DNA of 45,283 bases from JBAJNL01 sp036881885 (GCA_036881885.1 JBAJNL010000005.1:1-45283); one strand, 5' to 3'; positions 17,494 through 25,912 are shown, counted from the first letter of the stretch. Made by a program: numbers and translations. Notes: a model not told the origin generated them from the letters alone.

Positions 17494-18429
17494 GTGTTGA
17501 AAACCAGCTTTCTCTTTTTTGGTATGATTCACTGCCTGTCGCTGATGGCCACAGGGCACCGGGACAGTTATTATCAGTGGTCCTTTGACAAATCACCTCC
17601 GAATGTGACGGAATACGCGTGCAATGAGCCCGTGCTTTATATGTTGCAAAACAAGAACAAGCTTTTTACCTACAAGTTGCCGTCTTTATGCTTTATTGGA
17701 AAGCGTGCGGCTCTTATGGACCCATCTGAAGTGTTTTTAAACACAAACCAAACGGTTGCAAGCTTAGGTGCGCGACAACCGTTACTGTGCACCCCACAAA
17801 AAAACTATGCAGCTCACACAGCTTTTTGCTCTTTTACCTGTCCCAAAGCCCTTACAAGCAGGAAAAACATTGCGCATCACTGGGAGCTGGCTGTACAACA
17901 AGCGCAGCATCACAACAAAACACCACAACTTTTTTTTTGTCTTTGTTTTAAAAAAAAGATTCCACGTGTTCTACGCAAACAAGGCGGCCAAACCCTTTTA
18001 TCAGCCACACACATTAAGCACTTTGTGGCTAACGTTTATACATTCTTTGGATATCAGATCAAGCAAGACACACAGCACCTTAGGCCGCAGCGCACTTTAA
18101 GGCCTCGCGCTGCAAAGAACAAAGAAAACACGCCCAAAGAACGCAGAAAATCTGGCGAGAAGACATCGCGCCAGAAAAAACGTCACGTTTTAAATCAAAC
18201 ACACACCTTGCAAATAAACGAGGTCACATCAACTACTGCACCGGATGCCATGCCCCCTTCGCCAGAATCCAGCACACATGCCTTGGATAATCAAAAGGCT
18301 TTGGACATCGATGCCGAAAGGGTGCTCGCACTGCACGTGCCCAAACATCTTTGCCATATCCCCCATCTTAAAGCGCTTAGAGAGCGCTATGAAGCCTTGG
18401 TGCAACAAGCCAAATCGTCAACCCCCTGA
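17494..18429 (+). CDS. Exported protein of unknown function with basic linker
   Basis: 311 residues from a GTG start. A hydrophobic N-terminus (MLKTSFLFFGMIHCLSLMA) looks like a signal peptide. The mature part up to about 190 is compact with several Cys and aromatic residues; residues about 190-235 are strikingly basic (KERRKSGEKTSRQKKRHVL), similar to a bipartite nuclear-localisation signal; the rest is Ser/Pro-rich and ends in a short helix. No family recognised. It follows an AT-rich inverted repeat and has an AT-rich leader unlike the surrounding genes. The start is uncertain because no clear ribosome-binding site is visible. Confidence 0.55.
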   Translation: MLKTSFLFFGMIHCLSLMATGHRDSYYQWSFDKSPPNVTEYACNEPVLYMLQNKNKLFTYKLPSLCFIGKRAALMDPSEVFLNTNQTVASLGARQPLLCTPQKNYAAHTAFCSFTCPKALTSRKNIAHHWELAVQQAQHHNKTPQLFFCLCFKKKIPRVLRKQGGQTLLSATHIKHFVANVYTFFGYQIKQDTQHLRPQRTLRPRAAKNKENTPKERRKSGEKTSRQKKRHVLNQTHTLQINEVTSTTAPDAMPPSPESSTHALDNQKALDIDAERVLALHVPKHLCHIPHLKALRERYEALVQQAKSSTP

Positions 18430-18651
18430 AGCCATCACTGCCCCCATTGCACGCTGCTGTTCTTTCTATTGCGCTTAAAGCCTGCAGAATATATTTAACC
18501 TTTTTTGTTTAAAAAAAGATGCTTTGTCACTATCAAGACAACATAAATTTTTTTTTACAAACAGTTAACCACCACAATAAAGACAAACTCATTTTATTTG
18601 TCAGTATAAAGAAACTTCTACAGTCCATATATTGTCAAAAAGGTTTTCTTG
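18430..18651. other. AT-rich intergenic region
   Basis: 222 bases without a gene. It holds poly-T and poly-A runs (around 18498-18519 and 18547-18556) that can pair weakly and could stop transcription from the gene on the left, and the inverted repeat at 18582-18602. Nothing else is seen. Confidence 0.4.
18582..18602. promoter_or_regulatory. Inverted repeat GACAAA-N9-TTTGTC
   Basis: Arms GACAAA (18582-18587) and TTTGTC (18597-18602) with a 9-base AT-rich spacer, 50 bases before the start of the next exported-protein gene. The 21-base span and 9-base spacer equal those of the palindrome at 25878-25898, though the arm sequences differ. Probable regulator-binding site. Confidence 0.4.
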
Positions 18652-18873
18652 ATGCGTTCGCTTTTCCTACTACTTTCTTGTGTCACACAATACACAGTGT
18701 TACTGGCCAGCCCTACTAATGGTGATCCACACAACACTTCTTACTCTGCCACCCCTGCAGCACAAAACGTTCTGCAGGACAATGCGTTGATTCGCTCATT
18801 GTTGCAAGAGCCTATGCTCAAAGAGCTGACAGCAGAAGAGGTCGACAGCTACTTCCCAACAATTAAAAAATGA
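18652..18873 (+). CDS. Exported protein, N-terminal fragment before a frameshift
   Basis: 73 codons from the ATG at 18652, which has AAAAAGG nine bases upstream; a TTG directly before it is an alternative. Signal peptide MRSLFLLLSCVTQYTVLLA, cut before SPTNG, then a helical segment (LIRSLLQEPMLKELTAEEV). The frame closes at TGA immediately after a run of six A (18865-18870). Removing one A would join it in frame to the reading frame at 18896-19258, which is open from before this point, so the two are best read as parts of one gene of about 200 codons. Function unknown. Confidence 0.55.
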   Translation: MRSLFLLLSCVTQYTVLLASPTNGDPHNTSYSATPAAQNVLQDNALIRSLLQEPMLKELTAEEVDSYFPTIKK

Positions 18874-18895
18874 AACGCAGACTCACCAACGTGTA

Positions 18896-19258
18896 ATGCC
18901 CCCTACAAATGGTGTTTTGTCCGCAGGCCAAAATGTCCCTCCACCCTCCTATCATTCATCCCATCATTTCATTATGCCATCCAGCAATACACAGCAGCGT
19001 CCTGCATTTAACCATCAACCCTTTTATGGTCAACCAGCCGTGTCTTATCCTGCCCTCACTACTCAGCCTGCCTTGTCACATGGCGCATCGCCTAGCGACC
19101 CTTCTCTGCCAGATTTTGATGTGTTGTTTGGAAACAAAGAGCCTGCAACCGAACCATTCACAAGAAAAGCTTACAAACGCAAAGCCGATACAGACAACAA
19201 TCCTGTCCTTAAAAGGCTTTTAACAGAAGCCAAGATTTACCAAGGCTACAAGTCATAA
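18896..19258 (+). CDS. C-terminal fragment of the frameshifted exported protein
   Basis: 120 codons counted from the first ATG, but the same frame is open upstream through the A-run at 18865, so this is probably not an independent gene. The product is rich in Pro, Ser, His and Gln (QNVPPPSYHSSHHF, ALTTQPALSHG) and ends in a basic, helical tail (KAYKRKADTDNNPVLKRLL). Alone it has no signal peptide and no credible ribosome-binding site, supporting the view that it is the second half of the gene starting at 18652. Unknown function; the low-complexity make-up resembles the other exported proteins here. Confidence 0.5.
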   Translation: MPPTNGVLSAGQNVPPPSYHSSHHFIMPSSNTQQRPAFNHQPFYGQPAVSYPALTTQPALSHGASPSDPSLPDFDVLFGNKEPATEPFTRKAYKRKADTDNNPVLKRLLTEAKIYQGYKS

Positions 19259-19434
19259 AAGACGCATCACACACAACACGCGGCGACTAACCCACAGCAC
19301 TTTATCGGCTACAAGTTCTGTATAATGAACATACACTTGTTCACAAGTCGATTTATATGTGTGATTTTTACTGGCAAACACGCGGTTGTCCCCCTTGCAA
19401 CCGCAGGGTGCTTTATGCAAGTCGCTTGCAAACG

Positions 19435-19884
19435 CTACATATAATTGACATTGCGCTGTACAGCCGTTTGGCCTAAGCCATTTAACTTGGCCAAGGTGCT
19501 GCGCTTTTTGGCATAATTGGGCGCCACCATGGGATAGTCCACTGGCAGGCTCCACCGTTCGCGATATTGCTCTGGTGTTAAATCATACGCGGCCTTTAAA
19601 TGACGCTTCAGCATTTTCAGCTTCTTGCCGTCCTCAAGACACACCAGATAATCATCCGTGACCGACTCGGACACGGGTACAGCCGGCTCAAGCACACCGT
19701 GCTGCATGGGCAGCTTATGCTGCTTTAAATGGTTAAGCGTTCTATACACTTGGTATAAAAGCTCGGGCACCTCTTCTGCGCTGACATTATTATTGGACAC
19801 ATAGGCGGCGACCACCTCACTTGCCAGGTTCAAAACCGTACCCGGCACCTGTTCTTTTTCCTCTAAATCTAACAAATTTTCCAA
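19435..19884 (-). CDS. mucR: MucR/Ros family transcriptional regulator
   Basis: 149 residues, a typical Ros/MucR protein: an oligomerising helical N-half and a C-terminal single zinc-finger-like DNA-binding domain (VCLEDGKKLKMLKRHLKAAY, then TPEQYRERWSLP-DYPMVAPNYA). Of the four metal ligands of Ros only C82, D85 and H95 are present; the fourth position is Y100, as in family members that fold without or with weaker zinc binding. MucR proteins are H-NS-like repressors of AT-rich genes in alphaproteobacteria, including virulence and envelope genes. Start is TTG, preceded by an in-frame stop and by GAGGT at good distance. Monocistronic. Confidence 0.95.
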   Translation of the reverse strand: MENLLDLEEKEQVPGTVLNLASEVVAAYVSNNNVSAEEVPELLYQVYRTLNHLKQHKLPMQHGVLEPAVPVSESVTDDYLVCLEDGKKLKMLKRHLKAAYDLTPEQYRERWSLPVDYPMVAPNYAKKRSTLAKLNGLGQTAVQRNVNYM

Positions 19885-19931
19885 CTAAATTACCTCACCA
19901 AATCACCTATTAAACACATGAAGCCTTCTGT

Positions 19932-19961
19932 ATTATACTTCTTTTTCAGCTATCTATAGCT
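19932..19961 (-). promoter_or_regulatory. mucR promoter with inverted repeat
   Basis: On the minus strand a perfect TATAAT lies at 19937-19932, 48 bases before the mucR start. The -35 position is covered by an inverted repeat, AGCTAT-CT-ATAGCT (19948-19961). No good -35 hexamer is present, which fits a regulated promoter; autoregulation by MucR, known in relatives, is the natural guess. Confidence 0.45.
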
Positions 19962-20030
19962 AGTTTTCTTTACCCTTTCAAGATAAAAAAGATAGCGTAC
20001 ACAAAAATTAAATAAAATTACAGCAAAATA

Positions 20031-20645
20031 TCAAGAGATTTTTTCAATCTTCTTCTGTAAAGTCTTTTGATGCAAAGATAACATCTTTGCGGCACAGGGT
20101 GTGATACTTTTTAAAAAAATATCTTTTACAGATCCTTCAACACTCTTAAGATGCGTTTCTTCTCCCCAAAGGGTTGTGACACGCTGTTTCTGTAAGAGTG
20201 CCAATAAATCTTGACAGGCAACCTCTTGGCGCAACAGGTTTTTTGATTGATGAAAAACAGACAAAAGAAGCGTGCCATTATAAAGATCAACACAAAACCC
20301 ATAAGGCTGTGTACCTGTCGCCATATTGTAGTGCTGCTGCCACACATCTATGAGATCAATGCCATAAAGAGAAACCTGAGGTGCGGCCACCTGCAAAGCT
20401 TTGGCAATCGTTTGCTGAAGACGCAAACGCGTTAACGAGCCCGGCCCCCGCGTGATCCAAACCGCATCAAGATGATGTAACGACAACTGGTTGTCAGATA
20501 AAAAGCGCTGCAAAGCAGGCACCACAAACGCTGACAACGTAAGAGGTAATCCCTTGCAGGGCATTTCAAAGGCAACAGCTTTTTTGCCACGCGTCAGCGC
20601 CCACGACAGCACATGGGTTGTCAGATGCAGATAAAGTGTCGTCAA
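20031..20645 (-). CDS. tsaB: TsaB, tRNA t6A synthesis partner protein (divergent)
   Basis: 204 residues, a little shorter than usual (about 225). TsaB is the non-catalytic ASKHA partner of TsaD in making t6A37 on tRNAs that read ANN codons. Family signature: DAVWITRGPGSLTRLRLQQTIAKAL, corresponding to the normal GPGSFTGLRIG block, with LHLTTHVLSWAL at the start. The rest is divergent. TTG start with GAGAGG just upstream. Lies 97 bases behind rpsP in the same direction; TsaD and TsaE are not in the window. Confidence 0.78.
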   Translation of the reverse strand: MTTLYLHLTTHVLSWALTRGKKAVAFEMPCKGLPLTLSAFVVPALQRFLSDNQLSLHHLDAVWITRGPGSLTRLRLQQTIAKALQVAAPQVSLYGIDLIDVWQQHYNMATGTQPYGFCVDLYNGTLLLSVFHQSKNLLRQEVACQDLLALLQKQRVTTLWGEETHLKSVEGSVKDIFLKSITPCAAKMLSLHQKTLQKKIEKIS

Positions 20646-20741
20646 AACGCCTCTCTCTACCCTTGTACACGCACCAAATGCCCAGGCGCATTTTTTGCAG
20701 TGATCAAAGAGAATGCCTAAAGCACACCTCTAGGTTTTCAC

Positions 20742-21221
20742 TTAACCTTCAGCCGCTTTGTCCTTTGATTTTTCAGAAGCTTCTTCTTTCGGCGCATCTG
20801 CAGCCGCTTTCGCTTCCTTTTTGGCTTCTTCTGCAGCTTTTTTCTTGGCTTTGGCCTCGGCCTCTTTCGCTTCTTTCAAGGCCTTTTCTTTTTCAGCCTT
20901 TTCAAGCGCACGCTCTTGTGCTTTTTTCTTTGGTTTCGACTTCATCGGACGATTAGTTTGCTCGGGCATTGGCGCCAACTTCGCCTGCCCCAACAAAAGG
21001 GCTACACGTTCGGTTGGCTTTGTGCCCACCGAAAGCCAATACTTGATGCGCTCATCTTTCAGCGTCACACGCGCTGCATTATCTTTGGGCAAACGTGGAT
21101 CGTACGTGCCCACTTTTTCGACAAAACGCCCATCGCGAGGCGCCGTTGCCTCGGCAACAACAAGACGATAAAAGGGACGTTTTTTTGTGCCGGCACGTGC
21201 AAGCCGTATTTTCAAAGCCAT
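20742..21221 (-). CDS. rpsP: 30S ribosomal protein bS16 with long charged tail
   Basis: 159 residues: a canonical bS16 core (1-85: MALKIRLARAGTKKRPFY, YRLVVAEA, GRFVEKVGTYDP, RIKYWLSVGTKPTERV) followed by a 70-residue tail made almost only of Lys, Ala and Glu (from about 90). Such tails occur in several alphaproteobacteria and look like a free helix on the ribosome surface. The usual partners rimM and trmD are not downstream; instead tsaB follows. The ATG is the only sensible start. Confidence 0.97.
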   Translation of the reverse strand: MALKIRLARAGTKKRPFYRLVVAEATAPRDGRFVEKVGTYDPRLPKDNAARVTLKDERIKYWLSVGTKPTERVALLLGQAKLAPMPEQTNRPMKSKPKKKAQERALEKAEKEKALKEAKEAEAKAKKKAAEEAKKEAKAAADAPKEEASEKSKDKAAEG

Positions 21222-21327
21222 TTGATTGCGTGGACCTATGTTAAATCATTCGAACATTTGCATCTGAGTATACCCAAAAATACGCAACTCCCAAAGAAAA
21301 AAATACACAACAAGAAAAAACAACAGA

Positions 21328-22260
21328 TCATACATCACCCGTGCCCATTGACTGACAGAAAGCCAGAACAGACTGCCGCATCTGCTCACCAAGGGTCGCA
21401 TGATCTTTCAACAAACAAAGCCCCTTCAGCAAAGGCGCCAGAACCAAACGAATGGCTGTCTTATTGCGCCTTTCCGCACGAAAAAAATGGGCCAAGCGCC
21501 CACAGGCACTTGAGGATACAGTGTCTTCGCTACACCAAAAAGGTCCTTTTTTCCACGCAACCTCAGCAGGTTTGCCTAAAAAATCACAAGACATGACATG
21601 AAAGTGCTCAGGCGCCGATCCCACCTCGTAAAACAGCTGCGCAATTAAAAAAGGCATGCTCTCAAGCGTGCTTCTTTGGTCTAGATACATGCTTAACTGC
21701 GCGTGCACACCGTGCGCCACGCGATAATTTTCAAGCAAATCCTCTGTTGACGCGCCCTTAAAACACTTTTCTGCCAAACTCTCTATAGAAAAATCCGCTT
21801 TTTGCTTCATCCACATCGGCAGCAAAAGTGCTAAGCAAAAATCACAATGCTGTAAGCGTTGTTCAATAAGATTTTGCAAATCTTTAATCACTTTTGGATC
21901 TTGTTGGTAACAAGACAACGCAAAGGCTGCTAATGGCTGATCATCAAAACACACGCCATCAAAGCATAAAACATTTTTTTGTGAAGGCGCTTTTGCCTCA
22001 CACTCACCAGTTAGCAGTAGGGTCAATGAGGCATCTTGCTCTAAGGGTGCGTCGCTAAAACACATGCTCTCAAGCAACGACACGTCTATTGTCTCTAAAT
22101 CGCCACTTTCAAAAGCGTTTTTTTGCAATACAGTTGCTTGCTGATCAGTTGCTATGACATACATTTTTTCTTTGGGGGCTGCACACAAACGCCCGCAAGG
22201 GCTACTCAGAAAGTAAACCAAGCCCATCACAGCACAAAAAAAAACTTTACGCGACACCAT
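21328..22260 (-). CDS. Exported Cys-rich protein of unknown function
   Basis: 310 residues from the ATG; GTG and TTG codons just upstream would add two residues, but GGGAGG lies seven bases before this ATG. Signal peptide MVSRKVFFCAVMGLVYFLSS..., cut after CGRLCA. The mature part, about 280 residues, carries 13 Cys (for example ESMCFSD, TGECEA, VLCFDGVCFDD, HCDFCLA), fitting a disulfide-bonded periplasmic or secreted fold, and is otherwise helical in look. No family recognised. A perfect palindrome, ATCTATATAGAT, lies 20 bases before the start. Same direction as rpsP, 106 bases upstream of it. Confidence 0.65.
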   Translation of the reverse strand: MVSRKVFFCAVMGLVYFLSSPCGRLCAAPKEKMYVIATDQQATVLQKNAFESGDLETIDVSLLESMCFSDAPLEQDASLTLLLTGECEAKAPSQKNVLCFDGVCFDDQPLAAFALSCYQQDPKVIKDLQNLIEQRLQHCDFCLALLLPMWMKQKADFSIESLAEKCFKGASTEDLLENYRVAHGVHAQLSMYLDQRSTLESMPFLIAQLFYEVGSAPEHFHVMSCDFLGKPAEVAWKKGPFWCSEDTVSSSACGRLAHFFRAERRNKTAIRLVLAPLLKGLCLLKDHATLGEQMRQSVLAFCQSMGTGDV

Positions 22261-22279
22261 CAACACCCCTCCCTTTTTG

Positions 22280-22291
22280 ATCTATATAGAT
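22280..22291. promoter_or_regulatory. Perfect 12-base palindrome ATCTATATAGAT
   Basis: It lies 20 bases upstream of the start of the exported Cys-rich gene (minus strand), between an AT-rich promoter-like segment and the Shine-Dalgarno. Its core CTATATAG also occurs in the inverted repeat at 17453-17471. Probable regulator site. Confidence 0.4.
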
Positions 22292-22461
22292 TTATTTATA
22301 AAAGAAACGGTGCTTATTTTGTACTGATACAGACCATAAAAAAGATCTTTAAAAACAGCACGCTTGTCACAAACCCAGGTCTCGCCCCACATAAAGCGCA
22401 AAAATCTTGCGTACAAAATCACCTATGCCGATCTCTCAAAGCGCAAAGCGAACGCGCGCCT

Positions 22462-24624
22462 TTAAAAAGGCTTTAAAAGCTCAAGAAAGGCTTTTTCGGT
22501 TAGGACGTTTACACCCAACGCTTCGGCTTTTTTTAATTTGCTGCCAGCCGCCGCCCCCGCGATTAAAAAGTCTGTTTTGGTCGAGATAGCCGTTGTGACC
22601 CAAGCACCGGCGCGCTCGGCACGCTCTTTCAGCTGCTGTCGTGGCAATGACAGCGTGCCTGTAAAGACAAGCGTTTTTTCTGATAGCGCATGATCTGCAG
22701 GCTTTTCTTCAACGGCAAACGGCTGCACGGCTACATGCTGTGTCATGTTTTTGATCATTGTTTGATTCGCCGGGCTGGCCACAAAGGTCACAATGTCTTG
22801 CGCCATCACGTCCCCCACGCCATAAAGCGATTTAAGTGCCGCCAATGCCGGATGATCTAACGGCACACCTGCGTCATCGGTATGGTCACTGGCAGCCTTT
22901 TCCATGGCTTCTAAAAACGCAGGCAGGCTTTTATATTCTTTGGCCAACACTTTGGCCGTTGCCAGCCCCACACCAGGGATGCCCAAGGCATACAAAAAGC
23001 GATCAAAGGCAAGGCTGCGACGTGCGTTAATGGCCTGCCACAAATTTTGCACAGATAGCGGCCCCCAGCCCGGGCAGTTTTCAAGAAGCGGCTCTGGTGC
23101 ACGTTCAAACAACGTCTCCGAAAGCACCTCTTGCTTTTGTGTGTTCGCCTGTTTGTTTTGCGCATTACGTGCTTCAAGCGTAAAAAGGTCGGCCGGCGCC
23201 TTAACCCAGCCCTGTTCAAGAAAAAAGGCCAAGTGCTTGACCGACAGGCCTTCGATATCAAAGGCCGCGCGTGACACAAAATGCTTAAGGCGCGCCAACT
23301 TTTGCGCGGCACAGGTCCAGCCACCGGTGCATCGCACGGCTACCTCACCTTCAACCTGCGCCACCTTAGCATCACAAACAGGACACCGGCTTGGAAACAG
23401 AAAGGGTTTGGCGTCTTTGAGCCTTTGATCCAGATGCACCGCCACCACCTGCGGAATCACATCACCCGCCCTTTTCACCGTAACCGTATCGCCTGCGCGC
23501 ACATCTTTGCGCTGCAGTTCGTCTTGATTATGCAGCGAGGCCCGTGTGACCAAAACACCACCCACATTTACAGGCTCAAGATGGGCAACAGGCGTCAGCG
23601 TACCCAAGCGCCCCACCTGAAGTTTGATGTCCAAAAGCTGCGTTATGGCCTCTTCGGCCGAAAACTTAAACGCAAAGGCAAACCGCGGCGCCTTGTGGCT
23701 GTGCCCCAACTTTGCCCACAGCTGCAGATCATTGATTTTGTACACAGCACCATCAATATCAAAAGGCAATTGCGCACGCTGTTGTTCAAGGGCCTGGTGA
23801 TGCGCCTTTAAAGCCTCAAGCGAGTTGCACAAAGGCGGGGTTTCAACATCAAACCCCCAAGCTTTAAAGCAGTTAATGGCCTCTACATAGGTGGCAACGG
23901 GCCAAGCTGGCGCCTCAAAGCCATGAGGCCTAAAGGCAAGCGGTCTCAGGGCCGTCACGCTGGCATCCAACTGTCTTAACGAGCCCGCAGCTGCATTGCG
24001 CGGGTTAGCAAACGGCGCCTCTTTGGCCGCTTCGCGCTCTTGGTTTAACACCAAAAAGGCCTTTTTTTCAATATACACCTCGCCACGCACTTCAATCACT
24101 GGCGGCACGCCCGGTCCCTGCAGCATTTTGGGCACATTGCCAATGGTTTTCACATTATCGGTAATCTTTTCACCCCAAACACCATCACCACGCGTGGCTG
24201 CCCGCACCAGGTGACCCTTTTCATAAAGCAACGCCACCGACAGGCCATCCATTTTAGGCTCGGCCACAAACACATGGTTTGGGTTCGCCGCACCCAAAAA
24301 GCGATTGATTTTGGCGATAAAGTCTGCGGCCTCGTTACCATCAAACACATTGTCAAGCGAGTGTAGCGGCGCTAAATGTTTGACCTTTTCAAAGCGCCCT
24401 GAAGGCGCCGCACCCACGGGGTTTAAACTGCTTTCGGCTTGCAAAGCGGGCCATTGTTCAATTAAGGTATCGCGCTCTTTTTTCAACCCATCATAAACGG
24501 CATCGGTAACCAAGGGCGCATCATCGTTGTAATAGGCTTTGTTATAGCGCGCAAGCTGGGCATCAAGGGTTTTAAGATGCTCCTTGGCTGCTTTTTGGGT
24601 CACAACAACAGGTGCCTGGCTCAT
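22462..24624 (-). CDS. ligA: NAD+-dependent DNA ligase LigA
   Basis: 720 residues; seals nicks in replication and repair with NAD+ as cofactor. Domains in order: Ia (YYNDDAPLVTDAVYD), adenylation domain with catalytic K124 in AEPKMDGLS and the TRGDGVWGE motif, OB fold (RLGTLTPVAHLEPVNVGGV, RAGDVIPQV), a Cys4 zinc finger (CPVCDAK ... RCTGGWTC), helix-hairpin-helix repeats (GIPGVGLATAKVLA) and a C-terminal BRCT domain (LVFTGTL, ISTKTDFLIAGAAAGSKLKKAE). Start placed at the second Met because the first 15 upstream residues precede the family N-terminus. An essential housekeeping gene, complete. Confidence 0.97.
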   Translation of the reverse strand: MSQAPVVVTQKAAKEHLKTLDAQLARYNKAYYNDDAPLVTDAVYDGLKKERDTLIEQWPALQAESSLNPVGAAPSGRFEKVKHLAPLHSLDNVFDGNEAADFIAKINRFLGAANPNHVFVAEPKMDGLSVALLYEKGHLVRAATRGDGVWGEKITDNVKTIGNVPKMLQGPGVPPVIEVRGEVYIEKKAFLVLNQEREAAKEAPFANPRNAAAGSLRQLDASVTALRPLAFRPHGFEAPAWPVATYVEAINCFKAWGFDVETPPLCNSLEALKAHHQALEQQRAQLPFDIDGAVYKINDLQLWAKLGHSHKAPRFAFAFKFSAEEAITQLLDIKLQVGRLGTLTPVAHLEPVNVGGVLVTRASLHNQDELQRKDVRAGDTVTVKRAGDVIPQVVAVHLDQRLKDAKPFLFPSRCPVCDAKVAQVEGEVAVRCTGGWTCAAQKLARLKHFVSRAAFDIEGLSVKHLAFFLEQGWVKAPADLFTLEARNAQNKQANTQKQEVLSETLFERAPEPLLENCPGWGPLSVQNLWQAINARRSLAFDRFLYALGIPGVGLATAKVLAKEYKSLPAFLEAMEKAASDHTDDAGVPLDHPALAALKSLYGVGDVMAQDIVTFVASPANQTMIKNMTQHVAVQPFAVEEKPADHALSEKTLVFTGTLSLPRQQLKERAERAGAWVTTAISTKTDFLIAGAAAGSKLKKAEALGVNVLTEKAFLELLKPF

Positions 24625-24731
24625 CCGGTGTGCACATTTTTCAAAATTATTCGCCAAAGCATAGCACACGCATCAAAGGCCGCCCACCCTGCTTTTAAAG
24701 GGACAGGCCTTCTTGCAAGACAGTCTTTTGT

Positions 24732-25646
24732 TTAACTAAAGGACGCCGTGCGGCAATACTCCCCGGCTGGAATGTTTTCGGTTTTGTGCCCACGCAGGCC
24801 ATACGGCATGAAGGAAAAAGCTTTGTGCCGCAAACGCTGCCGGACAGATGTTTTAACATGCACGCAAACCTTGCATGTTTGATCGTCTTGCTTTTCATAC
24901 CGAAACGTATCAGGCGGCATCTCGCACATGCCACCATAGCAAGCACCTTTTTGCGAGGCATGCTGCACAACTGCCTTAAATGAATCTGGCAATGCCTTTT
25001 TGTCTGCATAAAAAACCCGCAACCCCATTTCAGCATTCCCTAAAAAGTTAATAGCTTTTTGGTCCTTTTGTGCCGCCTGCACCAAAAAAGGCGACGCATA
25101 GTGAAATGTTAACGCCAAAGAAGCCACGCAAAAGAATGTAATGCTAACGGCTGATAAGAAGGCGGCCGTTTTTGAGATGATAAAAGAACGCGAGTTTTTT
25201 GCAAAAAACACAACCGCAAAACCCGTTAAAATAATCACAAGTGACAAGGCCGTATCTAAAAGCATTGTCCATGACAGGTTGCTGCCAGACAACACACGAT
25301 AGCCGTCATGCGAAAGAATCCAAAGCAACCACCCCAGCAAGCCAAATCGCCCGATATTCACATACAAAAGGCGCGAAGGTGATTCGAAAATGGCGGGATT
25401 GTTGCGCAGCAACAAGCGCTCGTGCCGCAGGCAAAACAACAAAAAAAGTCCTGAAACCAGAAGACTAGATGTTGTCATTGCATAGCTGTCGATCATCACA
25501 GCCAGTGTATAAGGTTTTAGACTCAGAAAATCTTCAATGGCAAGATTTAAAAGGCTTTTAAGTGCCGTTAAAAACACCGCTATGATCAAAAAATAGCCCG
25601 CAAAAAAAAGTTTAACCGACGATGTGGTCGCTTTGGATTTATTCAT
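24732..25646 (-). CDS. Multipass membrane protein with extracytoplasmic C-domain
   Basis: 304 residues. Five hydrophobic helices are visible in residues 12-35, 47-72, 93-113, 124-150 and 159-180. The remaining 120 residues are hydrophilic with four Cys in C-x5-C and C-x2-C spacing (ACYGGMCEM, CKVCVH), typical of an oxidising compartment. The stretch NAEMGLRVFYADKKALPDSFKAVV resembles the 'helix then LPxSL' pattern seen behind the membrane anchors of pseudopilin-like and DUF5671-type proteins, but I cannot assign a family. ATG start; leftward, upstream of ligA. Function unknown. Confidence 0.6.
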   Translation of the reverse strand: MNKSKATTSSVKLFFAGYFLIIAVFLTALKSLLNLAIEDFLSLKPYTLAVMIDSYAMTTSSLLVSGLFLLFCLRHERLLLRNNPAIFESPSRLLYVNIGRFGLLGWLLWILSHDGYRVLSGSNLSWTMLLDTALSLVIILTGFAVVFFAKNSRSFIISKTAAFLSAVSITFFCVASLALTFHYASPFLVQAAQKDQKAINFLGNAEMGLRVFYADKKALPDSFKAVVQHASQKGACYGGMCEMPPDTFRYEKQDDQTCKVCVHVKTSVRQRLRHKAFSFMPYGLRGHKTENIPAGEYCRTASFS

Positions 25647-25728
25647 GACAGCAGCCTTTCACAGCATTTTTTCTTTATTTTTATCTGAAAAAGATAATTT
25701 TAAGTAAAGCGACCTGCGCGTGACCTAT

Positions 25729-25771
25729 CGTCATTGCGAACGGCCAGCGGCCGTGTGGCGATCCACTGGCC
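25729..25771. repeat. Dispersed hairpin repeat, ATTGCGA...GCGATCCA type
   Basis: Contains GTCATTGCGA and GGCGATCCA flanking a perfect hairpin ACGGCC-AGC-GGCCGT (25740-25754). It resembles the GTCATTGCGA/GCAATCCA elements at 34850-35120 and 37697-37760 in this window. Such elements are scattered in intergenic DNA of many proteobacteria. Confidence 0.5.
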
Positions 25772-25877
25772 GGGCACCTGAAAGTATCCCTGCAAGAAAG
25801 CCATTTTGACACACTTTTTGTGCCTTTTTTGAAAAAAACCTTATTAAAAGATTGAAATTAAAAAGATAAATGATATA

Positions 25878-25898
25878 AATGTCGATAATATTGACATT
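25878..25898. promoter_or_regulatory. 21-base near-perfect palindrome, probable operator
   Basis: Centre 25888. Ten base pairs each side of one central base, with nine pairing by Watson-Crick and one G/T mismatch; outer arms AATGTC and GACATT. It lies 14 bases before the ATG of the exported-protein gene and would overlap its promoter or ribosome-binding region. Such symmetry is typical of a dimeric repressor site. Confidence 0.55.
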
Positions 25899-25912
25899 AA
25901 ATATCGAAAACT

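Noticed and set aside
20758..21171. 137-codon Phe/Ser/Ala-rich frame on the plus strand
   Set aside because: Mirror image of the Lys/Glu/Ala tail of bS16.
25681..25697. TTATCT-GAAAA-AGATAA hairpin as a terminator
   Set aside because: It lies upstream of the leftward membrane-protein gene and no rightward gene ends here, so it has nothing to terminate.
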